A stretch of 64,000 nucleotides of DNA from Nymphalis io (Eukaryota > Arthropoda > Insecta > Lepidoptera > Nymphalidae): assembly GCF_905147045.1 (NCBI RefSeq), contig NC_065902.1:8501377-8565376 (forward strand), given 5' to 3'. Position numbers and translations under genes: made by a program. A model generated the notes under the pieces. That model saw nothing but the letters and a program-made list of their open reading frames with translations, was not told where the DNA came from and made no database searches. Positions 49,486-60,429 of this stretch are shown piece by piece. The first letter of the stretch is position 1. Every line of letters starts with the position of its first letter.

Positions 49486-50057
49486 TATTATATTAATTAT
49501 TTGTTAAAAAATAATTCAAAAATATAATTCTCGATATTTTGCTGAGCTTAATTTGAATTCCAATTATTCCTTCATAAATAATAATTATGTTAGCATTATT
49601 CTACTTCTAAACATTAATTATATATTATGTATTATCACGCACGTAACAAATACGCCGAAGATAACATCTTATAATATTAAATGAGCAATTCTTATATATA
49701 TGTATATATAAATTTATTTCGTGTATCTCTTAAACGGCTCTAACGATTTGTCTTTAAGTTTGTATTTAGATAAGGTTTTGCTTTTTAAGTTTTTTATGTA
49801 AACATATAGGGCGTAAATTAGCAAATTTTGCACAAAAATATATTCTTATTTAAATAAATGTATCTTTCTGTTTGTCCTCAATGCGCCTCTAAAACATTTT
49901 TCTTCATAAGTCAGGGCTGTTACTGCGAATTCCTTGACAAAAAAGCACTAACTTTCATTAACCCGACCCAAAATTTGTTGCTCCCAAAAGTCATTCCTAT
50001 ATGTTGGTTACTAGTGGCTTTAAAAATCTTAATATACTTAGACGAGTCAAGATGTGG
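49486..50057. other. AT-rich stretch without recognisable gene
   Basis: Nothing firm; a weak match to the transposon-tail family lies at 49733-49775. Confidence 0.45.
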
Positions 50058-50310
50058 CTAGAGCACTGGGGCCGTGGATGCGTGAGGTGGGGGCCTCGCG
50101 TGTCCTATTTCAGACGGCCCTGAGGAGGATGGCAGCTGGGATGGCCTCGCGCTGCCGTATGTACTAGCGAGGAATGCGAGGGGGGCGAGATTACCTTCGC
50201 TTCCTGAGGAGAGCTCAGCCGAGCTACGAGTGGAGCACAGCACGGGAGGGAAGGCGGATGCGTTATATCAACACAATCCCGCAGCCTCTCTGATCCGTGC
50301 CGAGGACTTT
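50058..50310 (+). repeat. GC-rich dispersed block, shared with 34350-34465
   Basis: This is a GC-rich island in AT-rich DNA. Its second half repeats the block at 34350-34465 with about 85 percent identity by eye and ends at the same word (gatccgtgccgaggac). The first half (50058-50190) has no partner in the window. It is probably a piece of a transposable element. Confidence 0.6.
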
Positions 50311-50584
50311 TATTTATTTATTAAGATTTACCAACAGTTATACAATACTTACTAAATATAACGCCTAATACATTTAAAAAAATACATACAACTAATTTTA
50401 GGTAAACACCGCTTGTAATTCAACATAAAAAAAGTAGCGACAGCAAATTCATGTAACACTAAATATAGATAATCTAAAACTTGATTACAAATATACAAGA
50501 ATACCCGAGACAAGAAAAAAAATTATAATTAAAATATGTATATCTGAAAAAGTGTCTTATACAAGTTGTTGTTGTTTGCTAATC

Positions 50585-50785
50585 AAAGTAAGATAAGCCT
50601 CTCATTCTTAACTAAAGGTTGCTGATTCAAACCCAGGGAAGCACCGCTGTATTTTTAAGTGGTTATAATTTATCTCGTGCTCTTTGGCGAAGAAAAACAT
50701 CGTACAGTGAATGTATTAAATAACCTCCAAACTTTATCATATAAAAAGAGCATGAGCCCAGCAGTGCGATATTTACCTTACTATA
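50585..50785 (+). repeat. Family B SINE (old, 5'-eroded)
   Basis: The words gattcaaacccagggaagca and tatctcgtgctctttggcga, and the 3' end agcccagcagtgcgatattt, match family B with many substitutions and gaps. Confidence 0.65.
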
Positions 50786-53102
50786 TACTTATATAGAACT
50801 AAATATGAACACTTACATGTACATAAGATCCATACAAAGTTACTCAAAGATTGTAACACAATAGACTATTGAACAGGATCTAGCTTGGCTATTCCTGACA
50901 ATATTCTATTCATTCTTTTCATACTAGCCTTAAAATTTTCTATCTTTTCAATGAAATCGCTTACAATGAACCGGAGATTATACTATTAAAATTTACTTAC
51001 CTTGACCGCTGATAACTGGTTCTGCGCTATTGAAAAAAGGGTTGAATCGATACACAATTAAGAGATAAGGGGATACAATGGAATACGTAACAAAATAATA
51101 ATCGATTTTCATACTACGTTGTTAGTAAATACGTTGTAGTAATTGGAACATGTGACCTTTCCAAAAGAGCAAAGACAAAAGGTTCGTGCGTATCGACGTG
51201 AACGTAGCTATGTATGTTTGTGTGTGTGTATTTATTGGTTTTCCGTAATGGATACCTTAAACGCGAAGCGGTTTGATAGTCATCTATTAATTGCTGGGAA
51301 ATAAAAAGCAATTAATTTTTTTATGTTTACAAACAAGAATATATGTATATTCACGCTCGTTAAATAGTCAATACTCTAAAGAAACGGATGAAATTGCGAA
51401 TCGCAGCAACTTATATCATAATATTGTATACTCCTTTATCTTATTATAAATCTTATGATTATTGATTTTGTAGATTTTTCAATTAGGCATTACAAAAAAA
51501 ACGTGCCTATATAAGTATAAATTATATTATAAGTAGCAGCCTACATTGCATAGGTAACTAAGCTTTCAAAATGTTTTTTTTTTATTAGTTAGAATTAATA
51601 CACGTTTTTAAAAAATATTTTTCTATAGTAAAAATAGAATGCTTCACTATTGTTTTGTTTGATCTCAAAATACTATAGTAGTTCAAAACCATTGATTACA
51701 AGCGGTCGATGGAGTGGACAGTGAATTATTTATTTCGAAACGTATGCGTAAAAGTTTTCGACCGTTGTTTTTTTCATTTGATATTTCATAACATGAATAT
51801 TTGCCTATATTATTTAACAAGAAACATTCGAAAGTATGTTTTAAAAATCGACATTTAGATTGATTTCTACTTATTGTAATATTGAGCTCTGTTATATAAC
51901 AAATGTAATGAAAACAGGTATAATTACCAACAATTATTATTATACTTATGTACTAGATAAAATCTACATTTCAAATTCTGGTTGATTTTTATTAAAATAA
52001 TAATTCAAAGTTGAATTTAATAGCCTAATTGAATAAATAATAACTTAATTTTTTGTTCTATTTTATGTTTTATACTCATTGACTTGTAGTATCGAAAACA
52101 TGAAATATATGTTCTGTTAGAACAAACTCGAATCTCATTTCAGACAACGGTCGTGAAATTTCAAAAAAGTGATATGCGACATTGACCTTTGTAATTATAA
52201 CATTTCAAGAATACATGCATCAAAATATTATATATAGTCGGTTGTCAACATTTCATGTGTGCAATGCAGTGAGTTCTTACAGAATAGCACTGCTGGTGTA
52301 AAACCAGTTGACAGTTGACAAACTTAGCATGAGCATAGCAAAAATAGCATCGTGTTATATTAGACGGTTGACACTTATCCAATAAATAGAAGACTTAGTA
52401 GAGTGTTATTATCACATTTTCAACAGCACAGAACATGAATAGCTCGCCAAACCGACGAACTAAAGAATTAATAACAGACGTCATGCACCTCCAGCCAAGT
52501 CATTGATAAAAACATAATTATTTTAAGTTATATATTCAAAACAACATCGTCATCACATTTTTATAATAAGAACTTATACGATAACGTTGTATTTATTAAA
52601 ACAAATGTCCTAACTTTTATACAGTATTCTGTAATAGAGGGCAATAAGCAGTTTATTACGCCATTATATATTCATCTCAAAGGATTTTATTGACTACCTT
52701 CTTCCGAAAATTCGAAAGTTATAGAATGCTTAGACATTTGTTTGACAATTAGGTTTTATTACAAAACATCAAATTTAAATTATTTTATTTTATCATCTTG
52801 TTCTAATTTCGAATATCTTGAAAATTCTCGCAATGCTTTTTAAAGAACAGGATTCAATATGAATACATTGAATGTTATTTTTGAAACTTATACAAGTATA
52901 CCTATTGATGTTTTATGTATAAAAGGTAAGTTTTAACGTAAGATGTTTACTATGATACTGTGATAGCATAATAAAATGTCGACTATGATATACAATACGT
53001 ATTACATTCATTACTCACTAAAAGGGATAAAAGAAAATTGCATTTTTTCAGTGTAAGCTTGGAAAAATATTGTAAACTGTCAAGAATACCTGATGCTATG
53101 TT
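50786..53102. other. AT-rich stretch without firm gene
   Basis: No recognised exon or repeat. A TATA-like word (aataaatag, about 52380) precedes a 23-codon frame at about 52436; the evidence for a promoter is weak. Confidence 0.4.
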
Positions 53103-53277
53103 TGCTTTGTGCAAGTCGTGGGCGGTACCTACCCAGACGGACTAGATTTAGTTCCCGGGGTTGTTGGTGCATTGTCGATGAATGGAATGGTTTATATATC
53201 TTATGGCGACAATGTCTATGGGCGGTGGTGACCACTTACTATCAGGTGGCCTAGTCCACTTGGCTATTTTAAAAAAG
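53103..53277 (+). repeat. Family A repeat, diverged with deletions
   Basis: The words tttgctttgtgcaagtcgtg and tagttcccggggttgttggt, and the 3' end ggtgaccacttactatcagg, are family A. About 110 bp of the middle are missing. The copy ends in attttaaaaaag. Confidence 0.75.
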
Positions 53278-53327
53278 AAGTAAACAAGACAAAACCAATT
53301 GAACGATATAGAAATTGATTATCTGCA

Positions 53328-53341
53328 GTGCCATCTAGCGG
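53328..53341 (-). promoter_or_regulatory. Candidate CTCF-type binding motif
   Basis: On the minus strand the site reads ccgctagatggcac. It agrees with the CTCF core consensus CCASYAGRKGGCRS at 13 of 14 positions. The zinc fingers of CTCF that read this core are conserved in insects. The site lies 50 bp past the end of a family A repeat. Occupancy is unknown and a motif alone is weak evidence. Confidence 0.35.
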
Positions 53342-53720
53342 TGATTGTATAATTTGGATAAAAAAAAACCTTCATGAAAAAAATACATGTTGCAACATTC
53401 GTGATCATCGGTCACGGTAAAGAAGTATATTAATCACGAAAAAATATACCTACATCCGTTTTTATATAAAAACATTCGTAAATAGTGGAAAATTTCATTT
53501 TAGCACGCTAGTTACACTGTTTAATAAGTACAAGCACAATGAAAGGCCTTGACTAACTCATAAGTCGAGCATCCTCGAATGATAAAGAGTCGTTTAAGAA
53601 CTAAAATGAATTATGTCATAGAATATGATGTGTTGGTCAGTAGGAGTAAAATTGATTATGTAACTATCCATCACTTATTGCCGTATTATATAGTATACAG
53701 TTATCAATTGTGAATTAACT

Positions 53721-53790
53721 AATGGCTCGTTGGTGTAGTATAAAGCTTCATTCCGGGGTTCTGAGTTCAAACCCCAGGTCATTCAACTCA
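53721..53790 (+). repeat. tRNA-like SINE head fragment
   Basis: The words tggctcgttggtgtagta and gagttcaaaccccagg have the spacing of A and B boxes of an RNA polymerase III promoter. A complete cloverleaf is not apparent and no body from families B, C or D follows, so this may be the head of a further SINE family. Confidence 0.4.
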
Positions 53791-54369
53791 AGTAACATAA
53801 GCTCATTTCAAAGAATTAAATAATAAACGTAATACCAATGCCCAAAAAACAGGCATTGTTGGATTTATAACATTTAAAAAATAAAAAACACCGTTTTCAA
53901 TTTTCGATGAAACACAACCAAATCAATACTTATGGAATAGAAAAAGCCAGCTATTAATTTATTTTTTATCCCGCAATTTATTGTATTATTTCGTGGGCTG
54001 TTGTCACTTCGGAAAATGTTCTTTCGCATAGGAAGACCGGAACGAAATTTTATGGACAGGCAAGGATAACTTGAGGAAAACAAAGAGCAAATGTGGTTAC
54101 TGCAAATTCAATTTTGACTCAGAGGTTACAAGGAAACTGTGGTTTACTGTTCATTGTATTTTCTTCCATTTTGCGTTTGTCAATTCCCCGTGGAACCTAT
54201 TAAACTCATTTTTAACTATTGAACTTTATGTATAATATTCTATTCTTATTTTAATGGGGAATTTGTTATTTAAAATAATGTAGAATTTTATTTAATTAAT
54301 TATATTTGTATTTATTTGATTTTATTATTAATTTTTGAATGTCGTTTTGTTGTCGTTTTGTTAGTATTA

Positions 54370-54404
54370 CCAACCTTAAAATTTACACGACATTTTAAGG
54401 TTGG
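54370..54404 (+). repeat. Perfect 13-bp inverted repeat, 9-base loop
   Basis: The arms ccaaccttaaaat and attttaaggttgg flank ttacacgac. It follows a short tandem repeat of gtcgttttgtt at 54342. Confidence 0.9.
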
Positions 54405-54552
54405 CTAGTATACAGTAGAGTTCAGGCCACCTTTAATTAATATTAATATTAGTCAAATTAAAAAATACTATAATAATAAATAAAAAAAAATAATACTATC
54501 AAATCCTTAAAAAACATTTGAATTATTAATTTAATAACTGATATGCGATTAA

Positions 54553-54576
54553 AATGCTGAATCCATATTCAGCATT
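54553..54576 (+). repeat. Perfect 10-bp inverted repeat, 4-base loop
   Basis: The arms aatgctgaat and attcagcatt flank ccat, about 150 bp after the previous hairpin. Confidence 0.9.
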
Positions 54577-55879
54577 GTGATAATATGTTTTCTTAATGTT
54601 TGTTGGTGTTTGGTTTCGCTCAAAATATAATATTGAAACATTTCTCTATGTAAATTTACTTGTGGCTATAGTCTGATTGAAACTGTAGTCGGTAACCGCA
54701 GTTTGTAAGTGAATTCCTGCACAGAACGATAGCAATAAAGATTATAATTGTTCATTACGTTCAGTACGTTACTGTAAATTATATTACATAAACTTTCTAT
54801 TCTTTTTATCATTTCTAATTATCAGTTACCAGTAACAGTCTGTGAAATTTCTAATGAATTAAAATAAAATAAAATGTTTCATTTCTAACTTGTTGACGTA
54901 GATTTTTAATTTTATTACACATATAAAAAGTGAAAGTTTTAAGTTGGATTTTCGAAAACATCATCAGCGATCATTTTTTGTTTTAAGCGAGATCAAACAA
55001 CAGATCTATATTTTTCTTTTAAATTCTTATATCACCTCGATGTAATTTGAATGATTGATATATTCAAAAATGTAGTAAAAAAGTATTAACAAAATTTTTT
55101 ATTAAAGTTACGCTAATAAAAAATTTGTTCGTGTATCTCAATTAATACACTTAAAAAGCACGTTCAGATAAGTTAAATTTAATAATAAGCCCAGCTTTAC
55201 ATATACATTTAAATAAGTAACTAAAACGCTATAATAAAAGCCATTTGAAACAAAAAATATGAATCTATTTTTATACAATACCTATAATTGAAATAAATAT
55301 GAGATTTAAAAAAAATCCCTTCGGATTTCTTTTGCCGTTTCTTCTCAAACCTGATGTGCTTATTTCCGAACCACTCGTAGATTTTTGACAGCCAATAATC
55401 AGATGTGACGCCTCTATATTGAATAAAGATTTTTAACTTTGACTGGACTTGGTTTTTTTCTTAGTTTTTGAGGCTTCTATCTCAATACTATTCATCTATG
55501 CAAAGTATCTAGACTTTGGGTTCTTTATCTCGATAATCTCTATGCACAGTAGTTTTTTTCATTTGATTTTATTATATGGTATTGATTTTCTATTGAATAA
55601 TTTAATTTATTTTGCTAGTTCCTCAGGCAACGTTTTAACAATGGCTTTTACAAAGTCTCTTCTTTAACTCTATTGTTTTTAAATTAAAAAAAAACGAGAC
55701 ATGTTGCAGGACCATTAATTAAAACCAAATTCCTTTTATATATTTTGCATTAAATATTACAATTGTATGAAAAAAAAATTAATAATTAAACTATTTTATG
55801 GAATTGGAGCAACATATATATATTAAATTACTGTTGATTCGGCCCCGGTCGTTTCACCAATTATTTGGAGTGTTCGATA

Positions 55880-56033
55880 AATAAGGCATTGGCTCTGTTA
55901 GAAATATTAAACATTCCTTTCGTAGTCAATTTGCCACCAAACGTGGAATTATATCCCTCGTGCCTATTGTTATATTTTTATACTTGTTACACTGGCTCAC
56001 TTACCCTTAAAACTGGAACACAACAGTACTAAG
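55880..56033 (-). repeat. Family A fragment (old)
   Basis: The words atttgccaccaaacgtggaa, cctcgtgcct and cactggctcacttaccctta match family A in reverse. An insertion of about 15 bp interrupts the match. Confidence 0.65.
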
Positions 56034-58104
56034 TTTTTATGAATGAAATTTTATTTTATTTTACTAAGGGTTAGTCTTTACTTTTACTTTAATTCTATCA
56101 AATAAAAATATGATTATATACATTAAATGATGTGGTCATCGTTTTATTTGATAGTTAACCTAATCAGTGTTTCATATTATTGTTTACACTTATTAAATAA
56201 TTATTAATTTAGTCATGTTATGTTACACTTTTTGTTGATTTGCTAGCATTGTAATGAATTATGTACTCGGAGAATTTATTTTGTTTTAAAAGGTTTCTTT
56301 TTAAAATATGTATTTCCTTGTAGTGCTTATTTCCTAAATAAAATAAAAATCCAGTTCTATCAATTTTCATATCAAATCGACATAAACTGCTATCGGCTGC
56401 TGCTGTATAAGTTGATTGTAGCCGCAATATTGATAAGAAACATCAATACAAGGGGTATTTTGTCTTATACAAATATCGGTTACAAATTCATCCGATCTTT
56501 CGATTCGTTAAACATTGTTACCTCTGTTATTCCCTGCGTAGTAAGTAAATGGAATTTTCGCTTACGAACTTACTATTATAAATAGCTAGCTACTATTTCG
56601 AATGGTTACATAAGGTATCGGGTTCAGTTTTTTTTTATAAAAAATAAATAAACTTCTTAGCAATAAATATTGTGTAATCTTCCACCTGTATATAAAATGC
56701 TACTATGTATGCTACATTGAAAGACTAGTAATTTTTTGATGCAAAGATAGAAAATTAACGCCCTTAGAGTTCTATTTTTAATTTATATTTAGTATTCATA
56801 TGTCACACGATGCACGTCAAGATAAATTATTACCATCGCCCATGATAGGTTAGGTATTTATGGTAATTCATGTAGCTTTTAAACACTTATAAGACTTTAT
56901 GTCAATTATAGCTGAATTTATAGATTTCACATCATCTACAGGACTAAGCAGATTCAATCGGTACACAGAAATACAAAGCATTTGCGTATGAATTACTGAT
57001 GTGTGAGTGGTACTTATCCAGACCTCAACCTTCACAAATCCACTGATAGCGTGATAGAAAGGACGCGTTGAAATCACATCACTGAAATGAAATACTGTAA
57101 GTCATGTGAATCTTTATAGTATTTTTAACACAAATAATACTATATAACTTTAATAAAATTGAAAATAAATTAATATAATTGTAATATATTGTAATATAAT
57201 TGTAAGAATTGTATAAAAATATAAAAATTGTAAGAATTGTGTATCAAAATGTATATCCAAAAAATACTTTCTAGGAACATTCCTGACAAAAGTTGAGCTT
57301 GACTTCCACTAGAGTAAATTACATTTTTAGACTTTCTTTGTCTTTTGTAGAGAAGACAAATTGAATTTAGCACTTCGAAATACTGGCAGATTTTTTAACG
57401 CCATTATTGATTTAAGCAAATTAGAAATCTCTTTGTAAGTCGTTTATTAGTTCAAAGTTGTTTATTAAAATTAAATTTGAAATACAGTTTTAGTGGAATT
57501 CGAGAAATTATATACTAATATTATATACACCTTATATAATAAAGATATAATATGTTTTAACATAATAAAGACAAAGAAAAGAGTAAAAGAGAGAGGTATG
57601 ATTTTGTGTTGTATTTAATACAAGTTTTCTTAGTACTGTTCTTTTCTTGTTTTTCTCTACTGTCCACTGGGAGATGACATACTCACACGGTGAACTTCTT
57701 TTTTTCACATTAGTAATCGTTCTTGACTTTATAAATTTAAATAAGTTAATTCAATACATTGCGAGAACAAATGCCGCTGGTTTATGTAAACAATAATAAT
57801 AAATTAACTAAAATATCTATATCTACGAGGACATGCTTAAAAGCGTTTATATAAGTAATTAGGGGAAGCATATTTAAATATGCTAAATCAGACTTTATAA
57901 GTGTACAAATTCTAAAAAAGATGAATAAGGTGACACCTTATTTGACTGCGGAAGTCTGAGACATGATTAAGCTAGCGCAATAAATAAAATGAATGCACAA
58001 ATTCTAAAGTCGTTCTAATATGTCAAACCGCTTCTCATTACCTTCAAAGGAATATTTCTTATATTCTATGGACGAAAAATACTCGCTTTATTAATTTTAA
58101 TGTG
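56034..58104. other. AT-rich stretch without recognisable gene
   Basis: A reverse scrap of family A wording (gtgagtggtacttatccaga) lies at 56995-57048; otherwise nothing recognised. Confidence 0.45.
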
Positions 58105-58383
58105 ACCACCCATAACTATCCCTCTGCTGGATTATGGGCTTATTTTAATAAGAGCAGCTTTGGAGTTTATTCCACCAAATCGCTCCATTTTGAGTTGATG
58201 GATACACCTGTAGGAAAACTTATCTGGATTCATGTTTAACTTTACTAAGGATTGTTTTTTTCTACCGCCTATCATATGTACACAAGTTAAGTATAGTGAA
58301 AATTCAGCTATGCTTGCTGAGATTTAAGCCAGTGATCTTTAGTTTAGATCTGCGTATTTTACTCTCTATATCATCTCGACTTT
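58105..58383 (-). repeat. Family B SINE (old copy)
   Basis: Reverse copy with heavy divergence. Readable words include tattccaccaaatcgctcca, tgaaaattcagctatgcttg and tatcatctcgact at the head end. Confidence 0.6.
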
Positions 58384-59932
58384 TTTATTTTTAATCTTAA
58401 ATTCGCTAAGCTCTTACACTCAAGTTTCATTAAAAGCTTAAATTCAACTCGACAGTATATAATTAAGTTTAACGACATCTTAAGTAAAGAATATAATCTC
58501 ATCAACATTAAAATTTGCTGTAATATTTAGTCTTAAATCTTTATAATTCATAAAATTTATGTTAATTTGTACAAATACTAGTCTATGCTTCAGACCCAAA
58601 CTTTAGTACGACTTGTATTTTCGCTCGATAAATGGATTTTCGCATTTCCCCCGCATGAAGGGAGGGGGGTATGTGGGACTCACCTGTGGGACAGACTGAA
58701 AGCACCAGAATACCCACAAAAACCAGCGGAACCCTCACCGTATCTTTTCCGCTTGCACATACTATCGTGACGCCCTGACGTTTGTCCCGCCTATGTGGGT
58801 CCTACAATCCTAAAACTTCAGTACGACTTATACTGGGCCTCGATTTTAAGGAGCTCCTGCGTCTAACGCGTCGCTCATCTTAGATGTTGTATTTAATTTG
58901 TAATGCTTATATTATAATAATAAATAGTAATACATATATTATACTCCCGAATATTTGCCAGTAAATTAACTCTAATTGGTTTTCTACGGTAAATTTATCA
59001 TGATTGCATTAAAATATATATTTTTAAAATATATGAAAAAAGAACAATGAGAAGTGTTTTCTTGTCATAGGCGATTGCATTCTATACATATATATGTAGA
59101 GCGATTTCAATTAGAAATATGCTTAAGCAGTGTTAAAATATATATATTATTGGTGCATATTAATAAATTAATAAAAATGCTAATATTCCAATTATGACGA
59201 AGGTTTCAATATTATTTTTATTCTTTATTTCTAAAACAAAACCGAACCCGAAGACAAGTAAAGTAAATATTTTTTTGTCACACGACTAGTTTAGCTTTAA
59301 ATATTTATCCTTGAACACTATAAATGTTTCACTCTAAGACTGCACGTAAATGAAATCACCGTCTATGTAACGTCTTAAGTTATGCGTCTATTGACTTATT
59401 TCAAACTCTGACTTTCTTATTTCTCTTATTTTAAACTGAGTTAACTCAAATATAAAATGTTAAATGTATGTATATTGTAAATTATATAAACATGTATACA
59501 TATTACATACTATGTTTATATGTTGTAAGCCTTTTGTAATATATCTTATTATATCAACTTAATGAGATAGGAAATTGCTAGAACTTAACGTTATTTTTAA
59601 TAACGAATAAAAATAACGAATTTTGGTAAAAAAATAACGAAATTTTGGTAATGATGAAACCATTGTGTGTGGAGATTGTAATCCATGAGAATCCGCTGCC
59701 CTGTAAAGCTAGCCAGGAAGAGGCAACGACTTATATGAATGCGTTGAAGCTATGGAATATGAAATAAATATAAAGATAGAACTCCATAAGGGCTGGGAAG
59801 CAAAACTACTATTACGGTCAAAATTATTAAAAAAAATATTGTACCTAAAGTCCACAGCTTCGTTTGACATCCGTACTAATATTGGATTGCCTCAATTCAT
59901 CTTTGTACCTCAATATTCAAGAATGAATTTTC
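58384..59932. other. Intergenic, with a GC-rich island at 58585-58880
   Basis: Most of the stretch is AT-rich. The island at 58585-58880 is GC-rich, has a 61-codon open frame, and carries a repeated word about 210 bp apart (aactttagtacgacttgtat and aacttcagtacgacttatac). It looks like part of a transposon, but the family is unknown. Confidence 0.4.
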
Positions 59933-60187
59933 TTGGTGGTAGGGCTTTATGTATTCCTGTATAAATAGGTCATCACATATTTTACCACCAAACAGCAATA
60001 CTTGGTATTATTGTGTTCCTTAGTGGCATGAGTCAGCAACTACAGGCACAAGAGACATAACATTTTAGTCCCCAAGCGTTGACGGTGTAAGGTATTATTA
60101 GTATTTCTTACTGTGCCAATGTCAATGTCTAGTGGTAAGCACTTACCATTAAGCAGATTTGAAGGTCTGTCTATCTATTAAAAAATA
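59933..60187 (+). repeat. Family A repeat, diverged
   Basis: Sense copy from ttggtggtagggctttatgt to ctgtctatctattaaaaaat. It has many substitutions and small gaps. Confidence 0.7.
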
Positions 60188-60429
60188 AGCAACATCACAA
60201 ACAACGAAACCCTCTATTTAATGCAAGATTACAAAAGAAGTGAAGGCTATTAAACATAGGTTAGTGCAAACATAGATCATTCGAAATGTAATTTATTAGA
60301 ATAGTGTATATAGAATAATGTGCACTATGAAATTATTATTAGAAAAGATAAAAAAAAAATACATGAGGAAGTGCAGCGCATAGCACGCATTTTATCCGTG
60401 CAGTGACGGAGAAAGAATACATTTCACTG

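Larger units (their letters stand above)
53278..55879. other. Intergenic stretch with two small hairpins
   Basis: Apart from the CTCF-like motif, a tRNA-like scrap at 53721 and hairpins at 54370 and 54553, the DNA is AT-rich with no supported gene. Confidence 0.45.
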
